64,000 bases of DNA. Source: Dipetalonema caudispina. Lineage: Eukaryota > Nematoda > Chromadorea > Rhabditida > Onchocercidae. Made by a program: the position numbers and the translations under genes. Below are positions 54,662-64,000 of the stretch, piece by piece (within the stretch, counting starts at the first letter, position 1; every line of letters begins with the position of its first letter). The notes under the pieces are model-generated. The model worked only from the letters and a program-made list of their open reading frames with translations, made no database searches and was not told the DNA's origin. The DNA lies in contig JABVXV010000038.1 of assembly GCA_013365325.1 (NCBI GenBank), positions 1 through 64,000 of the forward strand, in the 5' to 3' direction.

Positions 54662-55640
54662 TGCTCTAAATATTTTCTTTAATTTCGTTATGGCCCAATA
54701 CACATCAATACTGTACGCCACCGAAAAATCCAAATCTATCTCTTTTCACTTAAAAACCGAAATTCTATGTATTCACAAAACTACATCTAATTCCGAAATT
54801 CGAAAACTACCAAACATAGATTCAAGTTGCAAGTTATCCAAATCAATCAAACGTGACTTCCAATATATTTACCAACATCGAGGGACCAGAATGCAGAGGA
54901 AACAACAGCTTAACGTTGGAGATAAGTGGGAGAGCATGAACAACCAAACGCCACTAAACGATTGCTTTTAATGATATTTGATTCAACTGTTCGACTTAAA
55001 TATATACATATAAAAGAACTATGATGAAAATTTGCATACAACATTAAGCTTTATGGGGTAGTAGAGTTATTTTGCATGTTTTTCTAACCCTGAATTACTC
55101 TCAATCATTTCTACCACTATCATACCACTAATCCAGCATGGGTATCAAAGAAATGTTCAATTCTTAACGTTATGCTATTAATTCTGTGTTCTTTAATCTT
55201 ACCAACTTATTGATGTCTCGTCCCTTTAAATAACTACATTTCCAAATTCATCCAGCCTCTAACTCAAGCACTTCAGAACCTCACGTAAGCGTCCCACTTT
55301 CCGTCATTAACTTTGCGGGAACACGTCGTAGCATCCCAATGTGCGCAACGAAACGTGAAACGAAATATGAATAAGAATTTGTGGTTACGTTGGTGAACTA
55401 AGATTTTGTGGTTTATTTACGAGTCGATTTTGTTGAAAGTATAGTGTCAGTGGTAGAGAAGGCAATATCAATTTTGAGAAGAGAATGCAGGTTATCATGA
55501 TAACGATAACATCAGTCATTGCAAGATATTTGAAGATTAAATCATTGAACAAAAATTCTAATACATTTGTACTTACAGCCCATTTGCAATAATGATAACA
55601 TCAGTGAATTTATAACGGTAATTGCGAAGACTGCATCAGT
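54662..55640. other. Divergent promoter interval, eor-1-like (-) and dehydrogenase (+)
   Basis: No gene seen. The two genes are transcribed away from each other, so this 1 kb probably contains both promoters. The part at 55220-55400 is slightly more GC-rich. Confidence 0.55.
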
Positions 55641-57391
55641 ATGAAGGTATTCTTTTTCCTTTCATTATAGGTCATCTTCAATTTGTTGAACTATATTAGT
55701 CTTGGATAACTAATGTTAGAGTAATTAAATTCAAGTTGATAAATATAGTGGGGGTTAAGAAGAGGGAGCATTTTACAAATTTTCATCTGATTGATCAGTT
55801 CCTTAAAATTTTAGGAATTGTCGGATATGTCAGGATTTATAACTTTTTTAAATGATATCCTTTTTTCTTCTTTTAATTCCTATAACGTCAATAAACCATC
55901 CTTTTTCCTCTGATTTATGAAGGAATTTCACTACTAATTTGTTATTTTATAGAAAATTGAGGATGCATAACATTGATATAAGATATGATGTCGGAATGTA
56001 AGAAAATCCTGCGACACTGTAATTCAAATGTTTGAACCACGCTCATTAAGTTTTTTCAGTGGGACTTTGAAGCTTTATGGCAATTTTGTGCACTTTTTAC
56101 AGGAAGCAGTAGCTTTGGTAACCGGTGGAGCATCAGGTCTGGGTAAAGCGACGGTCCAGCATTTACTGAAGCATGGTTTCAAAGTTGCCATGTTGGATCT
56201 TCCATCTTCAAATGGTTCTTACCTGGCGAAACTGATAAATCAGAATTGTTTATACGTACCAGCCAATGTAATGTTCAGTTTTAATCAGAATCCTCAATCT
56301 AACATTTTCAAGCTTTAAATATCGTCTTTTAAATGTATAACAATTAATAATAGTGATTCAGATAACAGTTGATGAGGAAGTAAAAAATGGTATATTGAAA
56401 GTAAAGAATAAGTTTGGGCGTTTGAACGCTGTGATCAACTGCGCCGGGATCTCTTTCAATAGTAAAACGTTCAGCTTCAATAAACAAAATAGAACTCAAA
56501 AATCGACAGTAGAGTCGAAGTTAAAAAAAGTGTTAGAAGTGAGATTTTTCTTCCGTATTATTGGGTCTTTCGTATATAGTGTGATTTAACTTTTACTGTA
56601 ATTTATTTACTGTTACGCCTTAATGTATAAGTTCTGTGACTAATATAAAACTTTCTTATGTATTGCAACATTCCCTAATGTTTATTGTATTTTGTTTACT
56701 TTTTCCATTAAGGTAAACGTTGTCGGGACATTCAATGTTATTCGACATGCACTGGATTTAGTGACACAAAATGAAAAAGATGAATCGGGATGTCGAGGCA
56801 TTGTTATCAATACGTCATCGTTCTCATCGTTTGAGCCACAGTTTGGGCAAGCAAGTTTTTAAATTTGCGGGATGCCGATTAGATTCATTCTGGGAATCAT
56901 TTCTGATTAACATTAATTTCATTGAATTAAGTTCGGCTTACTGTTGTTATGGATTCTTTGTTAATGTGCAAGTCGTCTTATCAAGTGATAACCTTACCTG
57001 TAGCAGGATTTTAGGGATTTGATGCGATGTCTTCTGGAGCTTTGAACAGTGCTACATTAGCTTTAGCAAAAGATCATGCCTCGGATGGTGTTCGATTTGT
57101 CACAGTTGCACCAGGCATTTTCCGGACACCTTTGGTGATTTCCCATATGAATGAATTGGTAATTAATTCAAGAATTTTCAGACATTCATTCTTAATTTTA
57201 TTATAAACGGAATATCGAAAAATTAAACATCAATTTTATAGCATATGGAAATATATGAAAAAATGGTGGAACTTCCTGCGCGATTGGGCATGCCAGAAGA
57301 ATTTGCTGCTCTTGTGCTGCATGTCATTCAAAATAGTTACTTGAATGGCGTGGTCATTCGTCTAGATGGTGGTCTTAGGATGCCACCATAA
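55641..57391 (+). CDS. HSD17B10-like short-chain dehydrogenase, copy 1, active-site residues lost
   Basis: Short-chain dehydrogenase paralogue of about 259 residues. Exons 55641-55646 (only ATGAAG), 56103-56267, 56362-56538, 56713-56850, 57015-57158 and 57242-57391, all in phase 0. The cofactor motif TGGASGLG and the INCAG motif are intact, as is the C terminus [17 protein letters not shown]. The catalytic region reads [11 protein letters not shown] where copy 2 has [11 protein letters not shown], so the YxxxK tyrosine is Asp and the lysine is Ser. The Ser in the INTSS motif is still there. The frame is open throughout, so this looks like a pseudoenzyme under selection rather than a decayed copy. 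The fourth-to-fifth junction uses GC (GCAAGT) as donor. The two-codon first exon matches the end of the short first exon of copy 2 but is the weakest part; a start at an in-frame codon near 56028 is the alternative. Confidence 0.82.
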
Positions 57392-58051
57392 ACTGTTGTT
57401 CATTAGGTAGATCTATGAATTATATCTCAATTTCTTATTCATTTTCAGACTTGCTTGCATGATGTGTGTACTGATTTTGTTTTGTTGTTAATGTTAACTG
57501 TCACCATTTTTTTGCTTTTGACTTCTATTAATCGATAAAATTAGTGAATCAGAGTGTTGATTTACTTATTCATTGTTTGTCGATCGGGATTTTATCATAT
57601 TTGAAACACTAACACATGGATTATCGATCTTTGCAATAATTTTAAAAATTTTGTCAAATGAATTTGAAAACTCAAGAAGAACTTTTGTAAAACTTACGTC
57701 ATAATTAACTAACAATTACCCTGGCAATTGATATTTTGGGCAATGGAATCGAATTTCCATCCTGTTGCTGCTGATTCTAGTTTTGTTTGTACCATGCTCG
57801 AGCAAGGTTGTCTAATCACTTATAATAGAGAGGCTGGGATATGGACGGACCGCGTGTTTTGTCGTAAAATTTGGTTGGGCTATGGGTCATACAGATTTTG
57901 TATAGAATTTGGTCCGTTCAATTGGTAATCATTCTGGTTTGTTGCAAGGCTAAGCTTAATTTATATTGGAATTTAATGGGAATAGGTATGGAGATATCGA
58001 TGAATCCCTGCTGAGGTTATTTAGTTGTGACTTCAACAAGTTGCTTTGCCC

Positions 58052-58086
<35 letters not shown>

Positions 58087-58579
58087 TTTCCCACTTTTAT
58101 TTCTTTAGTTTTATTTGGTTTTCTCATTTATGATCTTTGTGGTGAAATCGTGAAATGGAGAGTACACCGGAATGATTGCTGCTATTATGTATACTGCTCG
58201 TAGAAGGTGGTTCGATGTTATTATACTCTCCCACATGTCTTGGTTTTCGAATTCTGAGTTAGGTCACGTGAACGGATAAACCTGGATAGAAACTTGATTT
58301 TTTCTTTTTTAATGGTTAGAGAAGTCTCATCATTTGACTAATTATGTGCTTCTATGGTATCCTGGAACGAGAAGCAGTAGAGTACTATTTGTTTGCAAGG
58401 TCTTGATGATTTCTTTCCCTCTGATGATTTTCTTTTTATCTTCTTCGTTGTTAATAGTCGATATCATTACGTTTGTAATTTAAATTTTATTATTGCTAGT
58501 AAATAAACCCACAATAAATAAGTCTATGGTTAATCTTCCGACCACTTGTCATTTAATATAGTTTAAGATACTGTTAATT
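57392..58579. other. Intergenic DNA between the two dehydrogenases
   Basis: Non-coding as far as I can see. Holds a poly(T) run at 58054-58084. A short open frame at 57743-57928 has no recognisable similarity. Confidence 0.5.
58054..58084. repeat. Poly(T) tract
   Basis: Uninterrupted run of about 31 T residues, about 500 bp from the ftsK fragment. Confidence 0.9.
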
Positions 58580-59010
58580 CACATATACTTGTTATGGTTA
58601 ATTATTCCATATTTTCCTATTAGCAGTAAAAAACTGCTATAGATAACGAACGCATTTTACAATTTGGAGATTCGAATAAAGCATAGCATTACAAACTCTC
58701 GTTCTTTGTTTGGTAGTTCTATTCCCAAAGCATTTTGTCCACGAATTATTAAAATTCGTGCAAAAACTGCACTCAATGAACGTGCAATATCTTTTGCAAG
58801 ACCAATTACTCTTGCAGATTTTGTGCCAGCTTACGGTTCAAATTTGTATAAAGTTACAACTAGACCATAACACACATTGATAATTTTTTCTTGCATGCTA
58901 AAACCATTAAGAACCTGTTCCAATAGAGAAATTTTGGTACTCGAAGGTTTCTTTCAAATCTATTATTCTGACATACTTTGGTAATGGTTTAGATTCAGTC
59001 GTCTGGGGCC
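58580..59010 (-). pseudogene. ftsK: Fragment of a bacterial ftsK gene (probable Wolbachia-to-nucleus transfer)
   Basis: FtsK is a bacterial DNA translocase for chromosome segregation at division and has no nematode counterpart. One minus-strand frame from about 58965 to 58681 reads the conserved FtsK block just before the Walker A motif: LLEQVLNGFSMQEKIINV, VVTLYKFEP, a TAA stop at 58828-58830, then [20 protein letters not shown], then [20 protein letters not shown]. Typical alphaproteobacterial FtsK has VVTLYEFEP, GTKxxRVIGLADDIARS and IGIELPN at matching spacing. A frame change near 58680 continues as LFESPN, again FtsK-like, before resemblance fades near 58600. Upstream (58965-59010) another frame reads KPLPKYV, plausibly the linker. 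The Walker A and B motor is absent. The stop and frame changes show it is non-functional. No host exon overlaps it. Confidence 0.9.
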
Positions 59011-59191
59011 GATAAAAATTTTTTCTTCCTCAATTTATGAAATGAACCTAGCTTATAGTGGGCAGTTAGGATTGCAGTTAAAGTACTCGAGATTGATAAC
59101 GCGTTGTGTTATCGAGTCGAACAGTGGACAATTACCATAAAAAGGTAATGCCCACAGATCCTGTTATTGTCCGAATTCGTCATTAGAAAGA

Positions 59192-59206
59192 TGAGTATTG
59201 TTGCAG
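59192..59206 (+). promoter_or_regulatory. Probable trans-splice acceptor of dehydrogenase copy 2
   Basis: The sequence ATTGTTGCAG ends 14 bases before the ATG at 59221. A 3' splice site with no usable upstream coding exon, placed just before a start codon, is what a spliced-leader acceptor looks like in nematodes. Confidence 0.5.
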
Positions 59207-59220
59207 GTGTGGCATAAACT

Positions 59221-60699
59221 ATGGCTACATATTTGGCTTCGGTGAAGGTATGACTTTCAGAAGTTATATATTTATCATTTCTCCAAATATTTTGATTTAT
59301 TAAGTTAGCATATTAGCATAGTATTCGTTGCCCTTTTTCAGGGTATTGTGGCATTAGTTACTGGTGCTGCATCTGGCCTTGGAGCTGGTACAGCACGACA
59401 TCTTCTTGAACATGGAGCCAAAGTGGTCATTATGGATTTGCCACAGTCGAAGGGTGAGGCACTGGCGAAGGAAATGGGGCAAAATTGCATATTTACTGCG
59501 GCTGATGTGAAATTTTTAATTTCCAATTTTTAGTTTTTGTTGTGGTGGAATTACCGCAATAAGAAAAGTGATGATTTGTAGATTAAACGAAATTTGAAAT
59601 ATACTTCTTATTTGAGCATCATAAATATAAAATAAGCATTTGTTTCTGCCTAATGTTTGAAGTGAAACTAGGTGTTCAATTTCCAGGTGCGGTCTTCAGC
59701 TGAAGTATCAAGTGCATTTCACACTCTGATTAATAAATTTGGACAATTGGATGCTGTTGTAAACTGTGCTGGTGTATCATATCCATTCAAACTGTACAAC
59801 TTGCAGAAGAAGAAAGCCTGTGATGCAGAACTCATTCATAAAACATTCGATGTAATAACTTCCTTCTGTATTTAATCTTTATTCACTCATCAACGTACGT
59901 AACATTTTTCGAGTCTTCTTCTTACTTGGTTGGATTTATACTAATCGGGAAATACTGGATGGGTGTAAGATCGCAGTGAATGAAGTTTCCTCTCTTCCAG
60001 TATTCCTATGTATTTACTTTTAGGTTAACGTTTTCGGTACTTTCAACGTTATACAGCAGGCTCTTGAAACATTTGCTCTTAAGAGCAAGGACAGCTTGGG
60101 TTTTCGTGGTGTTATTATCAATACAGCATCTACAGCAGCTTACGATGGACAAGTAGGACAGGTACATCATTTGTTAAACTTTTGTTGTATTTCAAGAAAG
60201 TTCTGTGGAAAATGGGCTATGAATGGCAAAAACAGGTAGATGATATAATATTTAGCAATTTCTTTAATTTTAAAACATTTAATACCATGATTCATGTCAT
60301 TTTCTCGTTGTAGAGTGCTTACGCAGCCTCCAAAGGAGCCATTGTAAGTGCAACGCTTGCGTTTGCTCGTGACTATTCTGAGGATGGAATACGATTTATG
60401 ACGATTGCACCGGGACTTTTTGACACTCCACTGATGAGTGGGCTTCCTGAAAAGGTAACAGTACACTATACATTATTACTTGCCAATGATTAATAAATGG
60501 AATTTGTCTGATTGTTATTTTGCAAACATTATTGATGATTACGTTCCAGGTACGAACTTTTCTAGCCGACATGATTCCACTCCCTAATAGGCTGGGTAGC
60601 CCAGAAGAATTTGGCGCTTTGGTGCGTCATATCATCGAAAATCGGTACTTGAACGGAGAAGTGATACGTCTTGACGGTGGCTTGCGGATGCCTCCCTAA
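59221..60699 (+). CDS. HSD17B10: HSD17B10-type 3-hydroxyacyl-CoA dehydrogenase type 2, copy 2
   Basis: NAD-dependent short-chain dehydrogenase; the family acts in mitochondria on short branched-chain 3-hydroxyacyl-CoA (isoleucine breakdown) and steroids. In vertebrates it is also a subunit of mitochondrial RNase P. Exons 59221-59247, 59342-59506, 59687-59851, 60024-60161, 60314-60454 and 60550-60699, all phase 0, sum to 786 nt, 261 residues, the same length as human HSD10. Motifs: [10 protein letters not shown] (cofactor loop), MDLP after beta 2, VNCAGVS, the INTAST catalytic Ser segment, SAYAASKGA with Tyr and Lys intact, APGLFDTPL, and the C terminus [17 protein letters not shown]. Its splice sites match those of copy 1, so the two arose by tandem duplication. 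Copy 2 should be the active enzyme. Confidence 0.95.
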
Positions 60700-61428
60700 G
60701 TCTGTAATATGACATCTATTCGAAACTTACCCTATTCTATAATTAGGATAACAATCGAAAATAGTGAAGAGAAGGAGTCACATTTTTAAGTAATATTTCA
60801 AGATAATATTGTGAAACTAACCGTTATGCTATATATCCATCCACTTTTTCAAGAATTGTTTGTTGTTTGTTATCCGGTGAGCAGTTATTTGTTCATTGAC
60901 ATTCATTTTTTCAATAAGCTTTTGTAAAGTTTTTGTTCATTTTGTCTTGCAGAAATGTTCTGCTCAGCGATTGTTACATATATACGTTGTTAATTTGTCA
61001 TGTTGGAATAAAGTTTCAAAGTTCGAATCACTTTTCTTCTTGTTATAGTCAAAAGTTATGCTTCTTTGCAAACAAGTACTTTTCATTTCAATATTTAATC
61101 GCTGAAATTTCAAAAGTGCACATAACATTAAATATTCAGAGCACTAACCTCACTGCTTGTCTTCATGTGGTATGAGAATGTTGTTAAATTATAGGATCAA
61201 CAACATGATTGCTATTAGTGTAGTGAAGCTTGATTTAATCAAAGTGCGGAGTGTACCGGAAGGATCGGTAGTAAGAAGCATATAAAGGGAGCCCTTTTCG
61301 CTTATCTGGTTATCTGTAGTTATTTCTTATTTTTTGATGTGTACATTTGTTATTGTGGCATGCCTTGTTCTTAGATGTCTCTTGTACAAGTATTTCCTTT
61401 TTTCTTTCCAGGTTGGTCGACATCTAGG
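60700..61428 (+). other. Short dehydrogenase-to-WAPL interval
   Basis: Non-coding. Contains the 3' UTR of the dehydrogenase and ends in the splice acceptor before the WAPL start. The gap of 729 bp between same-strand genes is compatible with a nematode operon. Confidence 0.5.
61394..61411 (+). promoter_or_regulatory. Probable trans-splice acceptor of WAPL
   Basis: TTTCTTTCCAG ends 17 bases before the ATG at 61429. It is either a spliced-leader acceptor or the end of a 5' UTR intron. Confidence 0.5.
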
Positions 61429-64000
61429 ATGTCGAATATATCTTCAAGCTGGAAGACTACGCGTCGTTATGGCGAACCATCAAAAAAAGATAAAGCAGCT
61501 GCGCTTTTCGATTCCGTATTTGCCAATCAACCAAAAGCATCTACTTCATTAGCAAGACCTCCAGATTTGAATCCGTAAATTTTTGCCTAGCCATTGATTT
61601 TGTTCACAATTATTTGCATATATTACATCTGATAATAAAGGAGCTTCTATGAAGGTTGGGTTCGAAACCTGATGATTCCCTTGATTTGGTTGCACTTTGA
61701 AAATTCCAAAACCTCTGTAAGGTTTAAGGAAGTAACACAGAAGATGTAGAAACCAGGAACTTCTCGACTTTTGAAGTTTTCAAAGTTGGTGGGTTTGGTT
61801 CATGGGATTTCAAGCCGCACCAGTTGCAATAAAGAAGACACAATTTGATGTATTTGATGTTTATGACATAAGCGAAATACGCACAAATTTCCAAGTCTTT
61901 TTCTTGTCTAGCTCATCGAAACCTGCATCTCCGAAGCGGGATCAAGCTCGTAGTGAAGTAAGTACACCAAGTCCATCAAGCAGCTCGTTTCTTTCACCGA
62001 CAGTCAGCATTCCAGACTTCGAAAAGGTTTGTTTCTAAATTATTGTTTGCTTTTCAAAATATCCCATTTGTAATATCAGAATTATTACTTCTATTTTTTT
62101 CAACAAAAACACAAGCGTTCGAAATAGGGAATGAAATTTTTGGGTACACAAGCTTACATTAATACTGTCTTTTTTTTACATTGAAAAAAATAATTGTTCG
62201 ATTCGTGTATGCAGTGGGGCAACATTTTTATATACTGAGACAATTATGTCATCAGTGATTTTAACGTTCACTTTTAGAGTAAGCACATGGGTTGTATGAA
62301 AGAGATTCAGACCTAGTTTTCGCATCACTTTATTATTCTATTGCGTGAGTAGCAGACCAAATATATTTCCGTTTGCAGTCCGATGAGAGCGACGAAGAAG
62401 AGAGCAGTGGTAATAAGTTTGGAAGTAATCATTCATCGACATGCATGCTAAATATTTCCATGACGCATGCGACAATTTCTGATGGTAAATCCTCTAGTTC
62501 ATCACCTGTCAAGCATTCTTCTGAATCAGATGCAGATCGACAAAAAATTGGAATCCCCAAACATCATTCCACTGAATCTAATCCGCAACGCGGTGATGTT
62601 TTTTGCTTCGAAATAGAGGATGAGGAAGATGAAGACACTGAAGATAGTAATGAGATAGCCCCTCAAGCAAAACGCGCAAGACCGGAAGAGGAATGTACTA
62701 GTTCTCAAGGTGAGACGTTGTTGTTATGGATAGGTTCGAAGTTTTCACTACTAAAGTAGTTTGTGATGCACTGATATATGAATTTCCAAAATAAAGTAAA
62801 GTGTCTTGCCGATCTTATTCTGCAGCCACGACAGCTTAGACCTAATTATAATAATTAAGAGAATGACAATTTTTTTTTTCACTGATCGAAATTTTTAAAT
62901 CTATAAACCAATATATTATAGAAAAAGTGCCTGTTATTTCAGAAAGAATAAGAAGTTCTGGAAAAGGATATACTCTGGGTATTAAAGCGACGTATAAACA
63001 CAGGTGGATGTTGGATGACGATGATGATACTGACGATGTTGAGTTGCATTCGAAACATTCAGATACTGGTTTAATAACTTCTAAAGCAGAAGTATTATTT
63101 GTTTTCGTAATTTAGTTGTAATGCTTCGTAGGTTACGAAGCTGTTGCTACTCAGATTCCCGTTTTAGGAAATTCTTATTGGCTGGAACAAATTATTGTAA
63201 GCAAAGAATTTTTCGTTTGTTGCTTAAACATTTTAATGCTTAAATTACTGAATTATCAGGACGATGGTTCGGTTACTCAAGCAAGTGTAAACAGCACTGG
63301 TCCGTCAGGTAATAGGAAAGGCGATCGGGCACATGTTTGGATTCGAGATGTTAAGGAAGCACATGAATGCTTAAAGTCTGGTGAACAGGATGATTTCAGT
63401 GACGATGTGAAATATATTTTGAGTACCCTTTTGGATCCTTCATCATCGAACAATCTGAAATGTTTAAGGTAATGAAATTTTGCATGTTTTTTTGGTATGG
63501 TTAATGTCTTTTCCGTACTTCCAGACTGATTAGTGTATGAAAGAAGTTTCACATCATTAACAGCCTAAAAAGATTCATCACCTTCGATTTGTCGTTTGTA
63601 TTCCTTTTTCCACAATTTAGCGTCATATCACTAGCGAAGAAGTGTGTTTCGAGCGAATTCCGGCGATTTTTCCGATCTAACAATTTGATCAGTCAGACAC
63701 TGAAAGCAATTCCGGACTCGCCAAAATCACCAGTAATTTAGTTACCAGTCTCATATTTTCAATAAATTTAGCATTTTAAACATTAAGATTTAGAAGAAAT
63801 TGTTTCAGTGGAACATATAATGCACTTGTGAGGCAGCATGCGGTTTTCATTCAATTGAATGATCACATTTCAGAGTTTGGCACTTTGTGTCTCAGTGGTT
63901 GTTTATTTGTTGTCTCGCGACACCACTTCTGTATTCGTTGATGCATCTGCGCTCCGTTTGTTCAGTCAACTGTTAAAATTAGAACATCCAAATCCGAATG
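61429..64000 (+). CDS. wapl-1: WAPL cohesin-release factor, N-terminal part (runs off window)
   Basis: Wings apart-like protein, which with PDS5 opens cohesin rings on chromatin. Exons found: 61429-61574, 61912-62026, 62379-62709, 62922-63091, 63260-63468, 63621-63732, and 63874 onward to the window end, all in phase. The N terminus MSNISSSWKTTRRYGEPSKK has the basic start followed by an FDSVF motif, as in other WAPL proteins. A long acidic Ser-rich unstructured part (62379-63060) follows. The conserved WAPL domain then begins: DDFSDDVKYILSTLL matches FTDDIEYLLSGL of vertebrate WAPL, CLSVISLAKKC matches CLSVISLATKC, and YLLSRDTT matches YILSRDR. The rest of the helical domain lies beyond 64000. 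The junction 63091/63260 was chosen because it keeps the WAPL domain in frame. Confidence 0.93.

Noticed and set aside
54662..54733. N-terminal extension of the eor-1-like protein from an upstream Met
   Set aside because: In frame, but the added residues are hydrophobic and unlike a BTB protein start; kept only as an alternative.
61640..61670. tRNA-like B box (GGTTCGAAACC)
   Set aside because: No matching A box, acceptor stem or cloverleaf around it; it lies in a WAPL intron.

Overview
The window looks like a stretch of nematode nuclear genome. It is about 70% A+T, rich in microsatellites and homopolymers, and its genes are split into many short exons (mostly 50-350 bp) joined by GT..AG introns with TTTTCAG-type acceptors. 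Several proteins are recognisably nematode or animal: HID-1, an EOR-1-type BTB plus nine-finger factor, lustrin-repeat and CX-module secreted proteins. An eroded fragment of a bacterial ftsK gene of alphaproteobacterial (Rickettsiales) type lies between two host genes, which suggests a filarial nematode with a present or past Wolbachia symbiont. The species cannot be fixed from the sequence alone.

Layout. 1-3395: non-coding, opening with a long ATT repeat. 3396-6369 (+): rhodopsin-class GPCR. 7445-14812 (+): NSD/MES-4-type histone methyltransferase (PHD fingers, PWWP, AWS, SET, post-SET) with two competing last exons. 14880-15550 (-): small secreted Ser/Lys/Asp-rich orphan, convergent with it. 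17785-21643 (-): CLPTM1 family, 13 exons, complete. 21644-32670: an 11 kb gene-poor AT-rich stretch with two small islands of doubtful origin. 32671-34246 (+): secreted protein with a CX-like CCGxxCC module. 36729-39659 (+): lustrin-type cysteine-rich protein, 5' end not found. 41414-46395 (+): hid-1, 15 exons, complete. 46652-47240 (-): unrecognised coding-like segment with a frame break. 48222-54661 (-): eor-1-like transcription factor, 16 exons, complete. 55641-57391 and 59221-60699 (+): tandem copies of an HSD17B10-type short-chain dehydrogenase; the first has lost the catalytic Tyr and Lys. 58580-59010 (-): ftsK relic between them. 61429-64000 (+): WAPL cohesin-release factor, running off the window.

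The exon structures given were built by hand: each junction was checked for splice dinucleotides and reading phase, and against remembered family sequences. No pathway links the genes as a set. Chromatin and transcription genes (NSD-type, EOR-1, WAPL) are mixed with secretory-pathway genes (CLPTM1, HID-1) and a mitochondrial enzyme pair. The last three + strand genes (two dehydrogenases and WAPL) are close together, and the second and third have trans-splice-like acceptors just before their ATGs, so they may be co-transcribed.
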